From: Ctenosaura bakeri
Lineage: Eukaryota; Chordata; Lepidosauria; Squamata; Iguanidae
Direction: 5' to 3'
Assembly (NCBI GenBank): GCA_948474755.1
Contig: CAOLHI010000965.1
Coordinates: forward strand, 1-64,000
DNA: 64,000 bases
Part shown: piece after piece, positions 22,244-33,842 of the stretch
How positions within the stretch are numbered: the stretch's first letter is position 1
How the letters are laid out: every line of letters begins with the position of its first letter
Notes under the pieces: generated by a model
Databases searched by the model: none
The model's input: only the letters and a program-made list of their open reading frames with translations
What the model was told of the DNA's origin: nothing
Translations under genes and position numbers: made by a program

Positions 22244-25200
22244 TTAATCCATTTTCCAAAATTGCCATTCTTCTTGTGAAAGGGTAGCTTTACCATCTCT
22301 TATCAAAGCTTTTTCCAAAAATATTTTCCAAATTCCTTCAAAATCATTTCCTTTTACTAAACCTTTCATAAATCTAATTCTACATGTTAATTTATCATTA
22401 ATTGCAATTTTCCACACTTCTTTGTACCATTCTTCTATTTGAAATTCTTCATTTATTTTCCATTTTTTTGCTATTATTAACCTCGCTGCAGTTAACAAAT
22501 TTGTTATTAACTCCTTCATTTCCTGGGTACACTCAACCTTATTATATATAGACAACAACCCTATATTTGGACATACTGGTACCTCAACTCCTATTATCTC
22601 TTTTATCTCTTTAAAAACCTTTATCCAAAATTCCATTATCTTATTACAATTCCACCACATATGCAAATATGTACCAATTTCTTGACATCCTCTCCAGCAT
22701 AATCTTGAATATTTCTGATCTATCTGGTTTAATTTTACTGAAGTCAAATACCATTTCCAAACTATTTTATAATAATTCTCTTTTATTCTTATAAATAATT
22801 TTTTTAAATGGCGTTGTTTCCAAATTTTTCTCCATTCTTGTATATCTATATTTTGTGCTGTCTCTTCCGCCCATATTTTTCTAAAATAATCCTCTTCTTG
22901 TTCTTTTACCAATATTTTATATATTTCACTTGTAATACCCTTTAATATTTCATTTTCTTGTATATTTTCTCTTTGAATAATAATTTGTTCAAATTTAGCA
23001 TATTCTTTGAAATCTTTGACATATCTTTTCATACTCTTTGTCCATTGTTCTAATTGTATATAATTTAACCAAGATATTTTGGTTTCCTGCAATGTCTCTT
23101 TCATTTTATCTTTATTAGTCATTATTTTCATCCAATCTTTTAATCTATATATTTTTTGTTTTTTTATTTCTTTTTCTATTATTTCTCTTAAATTTATTGG
23201 AAATTTTTCCATCATTACTATCGGAGTTAATATTGATATATTCAGTAATAATTTTCTTTTATTCTTCTTCCATATTTCTATTATATTTTTTATAAAGGGA
23301 TTTTCTATCTTTTCTATTTCTTTCTTTGAGATATTCCTAAAAAATATATTTTCCAGTTTCATCTCAGTATTCCTATCTTCTATCTCTAACCATTCTAAAT
23401 CACCTTTTCCTGAAACTCCTTCTATAATATACCTCAGTTGATTTGCGTAGTAATACCATTTTAGATTTGGAAGTCCCAGGCCACCTTCTTTTTGACTTTT
23501 GTACCAATATTTCTTATTAATCCTCACTCTCTTATAGCCATTACAAAAATTGTTTAATAACCTTTGCAACTCTTTTAATTCTTCCTCTGATACTTTTATT
23601 GGTAACATTCTAAACAAAAAGTTAATTTTAGGTAGTATTTTCATTTTTACCACCGCTATTCTACCAAACCATGATAGTTCTATATTTTTATAATCCTCTA
23701 ATTTTTGTTTAATTTCTGATTTTAATTTCTTATAATTTTTTTCCTGTAATCCTTGTAAATTTTTTGTAATATCTATTCCTAAATATTTAATTGATTCTTT
23801 TACTTTAAGTATCATTCTTTTATTACTTACAAATTTTTGTACTTCTTCTTTAGTATAGTTAAACAACATTATTTCTGATTTGGCCCAATTTATTACTAAT
23901 CCTGTCTTCTCCCCAAACTCTTTTAAATGTTTATCTATCCTATCAATTTTTAATTGGATCTTTAATTGTTAACAATGTATCATCTGCAAATAAACTTATT
24001 TTATTTTTCTCCTTAATTCCAATTCCTTCCAAATTCTCATCATTTCTTATTACATTCGCTAATATTTCTATAACTATTGCAAATAATATTGGAGATAATG
24101 GACATCCTTGTCTTGTTCCTCTTGATATTTGAATCTGATCTGTAATTTCATCATTTACCATCACTATTGATGTATTATGTGAATATAATTGATTTATTAA
24201 CCCTTTGAATCTCTCTCCTAATCCTATTTTATTTAAAATTATTTTTAAAGCCGACCATTCCACACAATCAAAGGCTTTAAATATATCTAGTGATAAAATT
24301 CCTGCTTTTTGTTTATCTCTATCCATTATATTTATTTTATTTATTGTTTTCCCTATTAAATTTGCCATCTGCCTTCCTTGAATAAAACCACATTGATCTT
24401 TATGTATATACTTGTAAATAAATTTATTTAACCTCTTCGCCATTATTGCTGTCAATATTTTTGCATCTTGGTTTATTAAAGATATTGGTCTATAAGAACC
24501 TGGATCCATAGGATTCTTATTTGGTTTCAAAATTAATATTATTAATGATTGTTTCCATGATAATGGGATTTTATCACCCCTTAATATACTATTGTATAAC
24601 ACTTTTAATTTAGGAATTAAACATTTTTTAAATGTTTTATAATATTTTTGGACCTAGTCCATCCAGACCTGGTGATTTTCCTCCTTTTAAGTTATTTATT
24701 ACTTCTTCTATTTCCTCTTCTGATATCACCTCTTCCATCATCCCTTTATCTTGTTCTGTTAGCCTTACTTTCCAATTTTTATTAATATACTCCTCTATAT
24801 TCTCTACAGATTTTTCTTCTGCTGAATATAATTTCAAAAAATTCCTCAAATATTCTTAATTTCTCTTTCATCAGCCTTTTTTTCTTTACCAAATTTATCT
24901 TTTACTATACCAATCATATTCCTGGTTTTTTTTTATTGTACTGATTTAGCCAGCATTTTAGAATTTTTATTACTATATTCAAAAAATTCCCTTTTCAAAT
25001 ATATTAGATTTTTCTGAACTTCATCCATTTCTATTTTTTCTAATTCATCTCTTTTTGCTTGTAGTACTATAAATTTCTGTTTAGTCCTATCTATTATATA
25101 GTCATTCTCTAGATCCTTTATTTCTTTTTCTAATTTCACTTTTTTTTCTCCTAATTGTCTCTTTAATTTTCTTGATTCTTTAATACACAATCCTCTTACC

Positions 25201-26068
25201 ACTGCCTTCATAGTATCCCATAATACATCTTGTGTTACTTCCTTATTGTTTATATCCCAAACTTCTTGCCACTCCTTCTCTATTTTATTTACTATCTCTT
25301 TATAGTTAAGTAAATTAGTATCCAATCTCCATCTTTTTGCTTCTCTATAATTCCTTTTCATAATTATATCCAAATTCATCAAAGCATGATCTGTTACTTT
25401 TATTGTTTCAATTTCTGTATTTATTAATCTAGGTATCATGTTCTTTGAAACAAAAATATCTATTCTTGAATAATTTTTATGAACTGATGAATAATATGTA
25501 TATTTCTTTTCTCCACCCTTTATTAACCTCCAAACATCTATCAGTTCATTTCTATTCACCAATTTATTTAAAATTGTTATATTATTATATCTATCTCTAA
25601 TTAATGGATCCGATTTATCTTTCCATCTATCTATCACCATATTAAAATCACCTGCCATTATTGTATAATCTCCTTTCATATTTTTAATCTTGTTAAATAT
25701 TTCTTCATAAAACTCTTTTTGCTTCTCATTAGGTGCATAAATATTCGCTATAACATATATCTCTCCATCTATTTCACCTTGTATAATTACATATCTGTCT
25801 TTTTCATCTAACTCAACACTTACTACAATAAAATTACATCTTTTAGAAATTATAATTGCTACTCCTCTTGATTTAGATGTACCAAATGCTTCCTCATAAG
25901 TGGCAACCCAGTTCAAAGTTCATTTTTTTTATCTTGTTTTCCGTGTGTTTCCTGTAGAAAAATTATATCAGCCTTATCTTTCTTTAATATCGATTCTATC
26001 CTTTTTCTCTTTATTATTGACCCTAATCCCTTCACATTCAATGTTGATATTCTCAATCTATTCTCCAT
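22244..26068 (-). pseudogene. L1-C ORF2 (endonuclease-reverse transcriptase), few frameshifts
   Basis: Starts MENRLRISTLNVKGLGS. The endonuclease holds IIFLQETH, the TIMAGDFNMV block and KVTDHALM. Reverse transcriptase motifs follow: GKSPGLDGL, GSYRPISLINQDAKI, ILSLDIFKAFDCVEW with the first Asp, SRGTRQGCPLSPILF, and LFADDTLLT with the intact catalytic FADD. The long frame 23869-22244 (541 codons) ends with the Cys/His block (CWRGCQEIGTYLHMWWNC) and EWQFWKMD. Frame breaks near 25915, 24930, 24620 and 23940, mostly at homopolymers, make it inactive as read. Confidence 0.92.
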
Positions 26069-26525
26069 TTTCCATATTTCCAATCTCTTAATCCTACTCC
26101 CCATTGGCTCTTTAGTGAAGTGCTCCCCTTCCCCTTCCCTTCCCCCTTCCCACTCCCCTCCCCTTTCCCTCCCTCCCCATCCATCCCTCCCCTACCCACA
26201 CAATCATTTATCCCCCCCCCTTTCCCTCCAAAGCGTTTCTGCCTTGCCAACGACCACCTATGGTCTTGGGGGGGGGTAAAGGTATACCAACTCCCGGCAT
26301 AGAAACCAAAGCCCTCTCTCTATTAATTTTCTTTCCCATCTTTTTCCTCTCTTCCCCCTCCCTTCTCTCTCTCTACCCTTTTACTTTATATATACATTTA
26401 TCAATCTCTATCCATATAAAATCTATAAAAATATATTCTAATCACTAGTCATCAACCCTTCTCCTACTCTAAAAAGTTCTCTTTCTTCTTTTTCTGTTAT
26501 ATCATAATGTTCCTTCCGGTCCTCC
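26069..26525. other. L1-C inter-ORF spacer, pyrimidine-rich tract
   Basis: Lies between ORF1 and ORF2. Plus-strand 26126-26230 is almost pure C/T (runs of cccctt and cctccc), so the L1 RNA is purine-rich here. An eight-G run lies at 26269-26276. No gene seen. Confidence 0.7.
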
Positions 26526-27541
26526 TCAACCTCTGTCCTTTCTTTTCTCTCTCAAGGTCTTCTCTTCTTCTCCTCCAGCTCCTCCCACTGCTTCTTCTGC
26601 ACCTCCTACCACACCTTCTTCTTCCTTTTCATCTTGCTGGATCAATTTCAATTCTCTCAGAAGTTGCAATCCTTGTTCAAGAGAATTTATTCTGTAATAT
26701 TTGCCAGCCCATTGGAATTTCAAAAAAATAGAATATCCCCAGCTATATCTTATTCCAGCTCTCTGTGGAATTATGATGCAAGGTTTCATTTCTCTTCTCC
26801 AGTTTATTGTTTCCCAGCATAAATCATTATAAATTTCCACTGTATTGTCTCGATACTTCAATAATCCTGGGTTTTTTCTGATAGCTCTCATTAGATCATC
26901 TTTTTTGTTGAAATTTGCCACCCTCATAATGATATCTCTAGGAGTTATTTCTCTCTTCATAGCTGTCTCTCGATGAATTCTTTCTATATCCTGTTGTTCC
27001 CATAAAATCTCAGGAGCAATGCTTTTTAACCATTTTAACACTTCTTTTTTCAAGGATTTTTGATTTTCTTGTGGTAGCTCTGCAAACCCTCTAATTCTCA
27101 CATTGTTTCTTCGGTTTTGATCCTGCAGCTGTATAATCTGTTTCTCCAGCATAGAAATCCTGTCATCATGATCTACTAGTTTTGTCTGCTGATCCACTTG
27201 AGTTTTTTTTATATCATCCACTTTGCAATCCAAAGCTTTTAATTCTTGTGAAATTTTTTTTTTTGCATCTGAGTCATTTCCCCTCTTATATTAGATGTTA
27301 ATGTAGTTACAAGAGGTTGGTTAGACTCTGTTATAAGTTTCTGTATAAAAGTTTTCATTTCTTCATTTGCTCCGTTTGCTTTTTGCTTTGCCGTCATATT
27401 GATTTCTTTTTCGTCTCCGTTAGAGTTTATGTTTATATTTTCAAAATCTCTAACTAGACGATTAAATGTTTTATCTGTTGCTGTAAGCCGTCTCCAAACA
27501 GGCTGTTTTTGGGCTTTTTTTGTTTTTTGTTTAGACGACAT
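26526..27541 (-). pseudogene. L1-C ORF1 protein, one frameshift
   Basis: Likely start MSSKQKTKKAQKQ at 27541. The basic N-terminus leads to a coiled coil (VDQQTKLVDHDDRISMLEKQ), an RRM-like domain (NNVRIRGFAELPQ) and the C-terminal domain (PRDIIMRVANFNKKDD, IPQRAGIRYSWGYSIF), ending in an acidic Gly/Glu tail. The two frames (27541-27239 and 27233-26526) meet at a run of about ten A on the minus strand near 27250. A single one-base slip there explains the break. Otherwise open, consistent with recent activity. Confidence 0.88.
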
Positions 27542-27908
27542 ATATCTCCAGCAGCAAAAAAATAAAAAAACTACTTTACTCTCGTTCTGTCTCAGCAATT
27601 ATTTCCAATTTAAACAGAGTCTTTTATTTTTCTTCCAGTTGGAGAAGAATCAAAACCAATCCACTATCTTATCTTACATTCCTTCCCACATTATTTTTCA
27701 TTAATTACTCACAGTCTTTTTTTATTTTAATAGGGCTTCTTGGGGTTTTTTATTCTCCTCTTCTCCGAGAGACAAGCTTTAGCCTCCTTCTGCCATCGCA
27801 GCTGGTTCCTCCCCCGCTAGCTTGTACCCTTTGACTAATTTCCCCAACTTGTATAATTTGGAGCGCACTTAGGTGTCCCTGCCAGGACCCACAGAAATCA
27901 GGGTAACA

Positions 27909-28559
27909 ATTCACTCTTTCTCTCACCTATTCTTTCTCATGCCTCAATTCACACCCTCACAATGCACTTTTCTCTTGCTTCTTGAACTCCAGTACTTCAT
28001 ACCATTCACTCTCACTTCCCTTCAGTTTCCCCACTTGCCTCACCTTGTGTTCTTCCAATACGGCCCTTCCTTGCTTCTTGCACTACTCACTCTTCCTTCT
28101 GTCCTACTTCTTCCCTCACCTCATGCCCTGACAATGCTCCCTTCCTTTGCCTCTTGCAACTTTCCTGCTTTCACTGATCATTCTCCTTTTCCTTCTACTC
28201 CCTCCCTTGTTTTACCTTACACCTTTGGGGCTCTCTCATTTCTTTCATACTTCTACTAGTACCACTTATTCTTCCTACTTCCTCTCTTATCTTACTTTGC
28301 ACCTTCATAGTGCTTCCACTTTGCTTCTTACACTCTGAAAGTTGCTCCGTTCACTTCTCACATCTCTTATGCTACAAAGGCAGTGGTGGACTTCTTTCAT
28401 GCAGAACAATTTCAACAAAGAGTTCCTACATATTCTAGTAGTATTTTTGATCCTACAAGGATCATAGACTTCCTTTTTTAAAAGGAAAAAAACAACCCTG
28501 AATCTTGGAGTCCACATAAACACCAGGGTGCATGTCAAGATTCTGGGTAAAACCTGGCC
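27909..28559. other. Unassigned CT-rich sequence
   Basis: 27909-28360 is strongly CT-rich with loosely repeated ctcacttcccttc-like words. This biased composition is what keeps the plus-strand frames at 27873-28338 open. No domain was recognised. Confidence 0.4.
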
Positions 28560-28870
28560 AAATTGTATGGAGTTTACTAACAACCAGCTCTAGTGGATAT
28601 AACCTTGGCTTCTGCTTGCCTGTGTTGTTGGATACATTATAGTTTGTTTAAGATCCTTTAAAAGATGAGAGTCATGTATGTATTGGATCCATGCCCATCC
28701 CGGCTCAAAAAATCAGCCAGAGGGAATTAGTCAAGGTGGGGAAGTGAATGTCTCATTATGGCCCACCTTAAAAAGGTGGTGGCAAGGTCATTATTGAAGA
28801 ATCCTTTGAAGAATTACTGCCCAGACTCTATTCCTTTTTGTGGACAAGATTCTAGAGAGTATGGTAAGCA
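28560..28870 (+). pseudogene. L2/CR1-like LINE reverse transcriptase remnant
   Basis: Conceptual translation around 28685-28865 gives LDPCPS-type, WPTLKKVV, ARSLLKNP and LKNYCPDSIPF..D.RE. These resemble the entry to the reverse transcriptase of L2-like LINEs (LDPCPSWL, AVVRPLLKKP, NYRPVSNLPFLGKVLE). Several frame changes are needed and nothing convincing follows. Confidence 0.5.
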
Positions 28871-30130
28871 ATCTTAATAAAAACACTTATTGAAAACATT
28901 TCAAAACACAGTTAAATTATTCAGGGCTATGGAACTACTTCTCAATGTGCAGTTTTTCAGAGTGGACTGAATACAAAACTCAAGAAGGTTTGAATGGGCT
29001 TTATGGCCCTATGCCTCTGCTGGGAAAAATATGAGCATTTGCAACATGAATATTTTAAAGTATGAGCAAGTAGGCTTGAATAAAAAGAGCAGAATCAAAG
29101 TGAACCTAGCCATCTTTCTGTGCAATTCTCAAAAGTGGTTTCATCTTGCAATCGTTGCTCTGCAATAATTTTTCTGGGCCTCAAAGTTTTGTAATGTGTG
29201 GATGGGGGAACCTCTCATTGCCATTTGGAGTGATAACACTCTCTTCACTTGGTCATCCCAATTTTAAATATGGAGTGGGCATCATATACCTGTTTATAAT
29301 GTCAGTTTGGATGGCAGATAAATTTCTCAAATTGGACGCAGATTATACATCACACCAACAGCAGAATACAGGGACACATAGCCACTATTTTATAGTGTTT
29401 TATATTGTCACTTCAAAGTTGCTAGCAAAAGTGGTTCCAGACTGGAAATGGAGAAAGGTTAGTGTAGCAAGAGGAGCTTAGCAGTATACAGTTGCATTAT
29501 AAACACACCTAATTTATAGATATCCTTTTATTTTCTTTCTGGCTTCTGGTTTAAAAGGAATTGCTACAGATATGCCTCCTATCTGTCCTTTTCCTCCAGA
29601 ACCATCCTCCCCCATGATTATCATTGATCTAGACATGTAACAAATTGGCAGTAGATTCTTCAGGTGGCAGAGTGAACTGTAGCAGATTTTAGATGAGGAA
29701 TGCTATTTTTAATGCTTCCAGGCATTTAAAAAACCTTTTAAAGAACAACTCCCCCCAGGATTAGTATATCGAAGAGAAAGCCTGAATATCTATTCCATGT
29801 TGTGTTCATTTTTTCTTTTCTTCTTACACAGAGGCTTTTACACGAGCTTCAAAAAAAAAATGTTTGTAGTGTGAGTCTAAAATGGTACTGTTCATTCTAC
29901 AACTTCAAAATAGCAAAGCTTGGAAGTAACATATTACAAAAAAAAATCTGTAATTATGTTAGTAAGGAACGTTGTTATTTTCTGTAAGAATGCTTACATA
30001 CTACTTAATATTTACACTACTACTTCCCAAAAAGATTGAAGATCATGGTGGGTAGGATCTGAACTTTTTGAGAGGGCATATTTGTGAGGATAGGTTGGCC
30101 AGAGCCTAACTCCAAATGAAATATACTTGA
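28871..30130. other. Unassigned AT-rich sequence
   Basis: No repeat termini, protein motif or RNA gene recognised. Probably old decayed transposon or unique intergenic DNA. Confidence 0.4.
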
Positions 30131-30590
30131 TGTACATTTAAGTTTTGCCCCTGGTAATGACTGTGGATGATGCAATACCAAGTAACACCTGCATGAGTCA
30201 TTGGATTGTGTAACCAGGCAGGAAGGTTGCATCATAACTCTAAGCAAGGGCTGCTAGAGTTGCATCAGCAATGGCTGTATATAAGGGGGTGTGTTCTAAC
30301 CCTCTGAGCCCTCTTGATGTCTGGGGAGCAGCTGGAGGCTATGTTCTGTATGCTGCTGAATACTCTATTGGAGATTTGTATATACTGTATGTATTGTAAC
30401 TCAAGGGTAAAGGCCTCCTGTTGGAAGATAATATTTGCGTGGGAGTGCTTTTCCTGACTTCAAGGTGTGAGTAAACTCTGCTCTATGGTGATTTTTAAAC
30501 ACTTGACTCTGGTGAACTGTCTTTTTGCCAGAGCTCAGTGCTGGAGGGAAGTGCTACCAGGATTTTTGTGTAGCTCCCATCCCTCTGACA
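30131..30590 (+). mobile_element. Possible solo LTR of a non-TGTTAC family
   Basis: Contains TATATAAGGGGG at about 30277, about 30 bases upstream of a plausible start, and ends ccatccctctgaca. It may begin at tgtacatttaag near 30131. The promoter-like layout suggests an LTR, but no target duplication or polyadenylation signal was found. Confidence 0.3.
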
Positions 30591-30737
30591 ATATTTTTAT
30601 ACAATATCTCTTTCTCAAAACAAATTACCATTTAAAGTACTACTTAAGTAGCACATCTTTTCAAAAAGAAATGTTTATAGCTACCATTTTCTTTTAAAGA
30701 AAAAAAGTTCTAAGCTCTTTCTCTTAATACCTACCTC

Positions 30738-32627
30738 TGTTACCCAGACTTCTGGGGATCCCCTGGGGGACACCTTGATTCACTCCAAAAATGCAAAGAT
30801 TGGGGAAATTAGCAGAGCACTAGCTATAACAGAACAAGGGGCAAGGTAACCCAGCGAGACTTTCAACAGGGACTACTTATAGGGCAGAACATACCTCAAG
30901 GGCAGGTCCTCTCCCGGGAAGAACAATGGACAAACTAAAAGCTGCACAATGGTAACTTGATGGTTTACATAGAATCATAGAATCATAGAAATGTAGAGTT
31001 GGAAGAGACCACATGGGCCATCCAGTCCAACACCCTACCATGCAGGAACACCCTCAAAGCACTCCCGACAGATGGCGATCAAGCCTCTTCTTAAAAACCT
31101 CCAAGGAAGGAGACTCCACTACACTCCGAGGCAGCAGATTCCACTGCTCGACAGCCCTGACTGTCAGGCAGTTCTTCCTGAGGTTCAGGTGGAATCTCCT
31201 TTCCTGCAGCTTGAATCCATTGCTCCTTGTCCTGGTCTCTGGAGCAGAAGAAAACAAGCCACCTCCTTCCTCTACATGGCATCCCTTCAAATATTTAAAC
31301 ATGGCTATCATGTCCCCTCTTAGCCTTCTCTTCTGCAGACTAAACATACCCAGCTCTCTAAGTCTATCCTCATAGGGCATGGCTTCCAGGCCTCTCACCA
31401 TTTTGGTCGCCCTCCTCTGGACTTGCTCCAGCTTGTCAATATCCTTCCTGAACTGGGGTGCCCAGAACTGGACACAGCACTCAAGATGGGGTCTAACCAA
31501 GGCAGAGTAGAGTGGTACCAGTACCTCCCTCGATCTAGACACCATACTCCCACTGATGCAGCTGAGAATTGCATTGGCTTTCTTGGCTGCCGCATCACAC
31601 TGCTGACTCATGTTCAGCTTGTGGTCTATGAAGACTTCTAGATCCCTTTCACATGTACTGCTATCCAGCCACGTGTCCCCCATCCTATATTTGTGGATTC
31701 CATTTTTTCTACCTAAGTGTAGGACCTTACACTTCTCTCTGTTGAATTTCATTTTGTTCGCCTTGGCCCAGCTCTCCAACCTATCCAGGTCATTTTGAAT
31801 TTTGATCCTGTCCTCTGGCGTATTAGTAACCCCTCCCAATTTGGTGTCATCTGCAAATTTGATGAGCATGCCCTCTATTCCTTCATCCAAGTCATTGATA
31901 AAAATATTGAACAGCACTGGGCCCAGGACAGAACCCTGTGGCACCCCACTAGTCACTTGTCTCCAGGATGAAAAGCAGCCGTTCATGATCACCGTTTGGG
32001 TTCGGTAGATCAACCAATTACAAATCCAACTAACAGTAGCCCTGTCCACATTTAACTAGCTTCTTTGCAAGAATGTTGTGGGGAACTTTGTCAAAGGCCT
32101 TAATGAAATCGAGATATGCTACATCCACAGCATTCCCTTCATCTATCAAGCTAGTAACTCTATCATAAAAAGAGATAAGATTAGTCTGGCATGACTTATT
32201 TTTGAGAAATCCATGTTGACTTCTCGTGATTACCGCACTGCTTTCTAAATGATTAGAAACTGACTCTTAATGATCTGCTCCAGGATCTTTCCGGGTACTG
32301 ACGTCAGGCTGACTGGGCGATAGTTATTTGGGTCCTCTTTTTTTCCCTTCTTGAAGATGGGGACATGATTGATTTATGTAAATGGACCTTGCCCTTGTAG
32401 GATTCTCTGAAGTTGGAGTTGCTCAACCTGGGGAAAACCCAGTAATCTCTTGTGGCTGAGGATCGTTTGTTCGTGCGGACGTGTCTAGCCTGAGGTCTCC
32501 TTGGGAAATGTGACAGGCCTTGAGTTAGTTTCAATCGTTTGACCTGTTTGTCTATGCACCCACCCAGGCAACCTCTCTGGCATGGAGGTCATATTTGATA
32601 TCAATTTTATTTCCCTCTGGGGTAACA
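30738..32627 (-). mobile_element. Solo LTR of the TGTTAC ERV family, split by CR1
   Basis: Starts TGTTACCCAG and ends GGGGTAACA, with the 4-bp duplication CCTC at 30734-30737 and 32628-32631. The LTR halves are 30738-30970 and about 32363-32627; together they are about 500 bp. A GATATC core remains near the U3 start (atatttgatatcaatttt). Related at the join to the LTR at 33843-34702. Confidence 0.9.
30971..32362 (-). mobile_element. CR1 LINE 3' portion with long reverse transcriptase frame
   Basis: A 331-codon minus-strand frame (32049-31054) encodes the reverse transcriptase second half: [31 protein letters not shown] with the intact FADD catalytic pair, [26 protein letters not shown] and [21 protein letters not shown] frame break at about 32050 precedes the upstream part (FDKVPHN-like, then [15 protein letters not shown]). 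The 3' end is tctatgattctatgattct on the minus strand. It lies inside an ERV LTR with possible short repeat ACAT (30967-30970 and 32363-32366). Confidence 0.93.
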
Positions 32628-32726
32628 CCTCCCTACCCACTGCTTGTACCTATCTGTAGAGGTTGAAATGAAAGATTGTGCATCTTGGAGAATCCCATCT
32701 GTTATTCAGATGAAATCGTACTCATA

Positions 32727-33128
32727 GGACCTTTCAGTTTGTTGTACCCAACTCACCTTGGGTACAGGAGAAAGACAGGGCCAGGACAATGCTTATGCAC
32801 AATGTTAATCTGGTCCCATTCTTCTCCCATCCCCAGCTGGTGCAATTGTGCCACAAATCATTGATGGGTTTTCCCCATCAATGACTATTGATCAGACTGC
32901 CCTCCCGCTGTGCACCTGAGCTTACTTTGTTTGCAGAAGTCCTGGAAGTGCAATGGTTGCACTTCTTGCCCCAGAGCAGCCTGGGACAGTACCTGGCTGA
33001 GCTGAGGCAGGAAGAGGCATGGCCATCATGCTTCCTGGATCCTGCAAGCAGCCAGTGCTGAGGGCAAAGCTGCTGTTGTCATTATCACTGGGCGTGACCA
33101 GGAGAGAAGTAAGTTGTGGAAAGGGTCA
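32727..33128. mobile_element. Possible non-autonomous DNA transposon (MITE)
   Basis: The left edge gacctttcag and right edge gtggaaagggtc are imperfect inverted repeats, and catag occurs immediately outside both. The right end resembles the MITE-like element ending at 60684. No coding potential. Boundaries are uncertain. Confidence 0.35.
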
Positions 33129-33631
33129 TAGTTGCTGTCCCTAACAGTCTTCTTGAAGTCTATTGGTTCTAATCTTATATGATTATAGCTGGAAACAAAG
33201 TCATTGTGTAATGAGACTCATGCCATTTCATTCAAAGATTGCTTACTTCATTCAAGCATCTGTAAACAAGATATATAAATTAAAAAAAAAAAGATGGAGC
33301 AAGTTGAACCTTATGTTTTCACAGGTTTGTCAGCATAAGATCAATAAGATCAGCTTAGTAGCCTGAGAAACCACATTCGAATTAAGTTAGTAAATATTTT
33401 CTTTTACAAACTTTTAGCATCAGTTTTGTACAAAGAATATGTTAGCTGTTCTCAATTTTATGTAGTGGCCAAGGTTTGGATTCTTTACCATCCTGTTCAT
33501 CAGTGCCTCAGAAAGTCCTCCTTTGGGGTGGTTGCATAGGGTAAAAATTGGGCTTTTGTGGGCCCTTTCAGTTGTTGTAACAGTGTGGCAACTGTAAAAG
33601 TGAATTCAAATAATTATCATGTTGTAACGTA
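33129..33631. other. Unassigned sequence
   Basis: AT-rich with an A-run near 33283-33292. No recognisable gene or element. Confidence 0.4.
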
Positions 33632-33833
33632 GGCCATTTCCACATTACACTGTTATTGTGCTATTATTCCACTTTCAACATCCTATGGAATCCTGGGGTT
33701 TGCAGTTCAGGGAGGGGCATTTAGAATTTTCATCCAGAGAGCTCTTTGAATGCAGTAAACTACAAACTCCAAAATTCCACAGGATGTTGAAAGTGGAATA
33801 ATAGCACAATAACAGTGTAGTGTGGAAATGGCC
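33632..33833. mobile_element. Foldback MITE
   Basis: A 202-bp element whose arms (33632-33699 and about 33766-33833) are near-perfect inverted repeats: GGCCATTTCCACATTACACTG on the left pairs with CAGTGTAGTGTGGAAATGGCC on the right, and the pairing continues through ttccactttcaacatcctat. The single strand would fold into a long hairpin. No open frame. Long complementary arms and lack of coding capacity fit a miniature inverted-repeat DNA transposon. Confidence 0.85.
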
Positions 33834-33842
33834 TTGGTGTTA

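Larger units (their letters stand above)
21920..27815 (-). mobile_element. Complete L1 LINE (L1-C)
   Basis: Flanked by the 17-bp target duplication GCTAGCTTGTACCCTTT (21903-21919 and 27816-27832). A T-run at the low end is the A-tail. The minus strand gives a 5' end starting GGGGGAGGAACCAGCTGCG, ORF1 (27541-26526), a pyrimidine-rich spacer (plus strand) and ORF2 (26068-22244), then a 3' UTR. At about 5.9 kb it is untruncated and the best-preserved element here, with only a handful of frame breaks. It is the youngest layer at this site. Confidence 0.95.
12027..27908 (+). mobile_element. Endogenous retrovirus provirus ERV1 (gamma-like Pol, no env)
   Basis: Order: 5' LTR 12027-13658, leader 13659-14667, gag 14668-16510, pro-pol about 16511-19755, 3' untranslated part to 21088, 3' LTR 21089-27908. 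The 3' LTR contains a whole L1 (21920-27815) and the 5' LTR an L1 3' fragment (12739-13464). Without inserts the element is about 9.3 kb. All genes carry stops and frameshifts, and integrase is partly deleted. Flanking tetramers (ATCT before, ATTC after) do not match, so the two ends may come from different integrations. Confidence 0.9.
21089..27908 (+). repeat. ERV1 3' LTR, split by a full L1
   Basis: Starts TGTTATCGCATTTGC and ends CAGGGTAACA. The LTR is 21089-21919 plus 27833-27908. It keeps the GATATCACTTTGATATC element, the proximal promoter region (with cccataagaacccc in place of the usual cctataaaaccccc) and an AATAAAA signal near 21799. Removing the L1 and one duplication restores about 907 bp. 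Confidence 0.93.

Noticed and set aside
23079..23441. Phe/Ile-rich plus-strand frame as a membrane protein
   Set aside because: Antisense shadow of L1-C ORF2, whose A-rich coding strand gives Phe/Ile/Ser codons on the other strand.
27873..28338. Ser/Pro/Leu-rich plus-strand frames as a secreted protein
   Set aside because: The frames overlap the LTR end and stay open only because the DNA is CT-rich.
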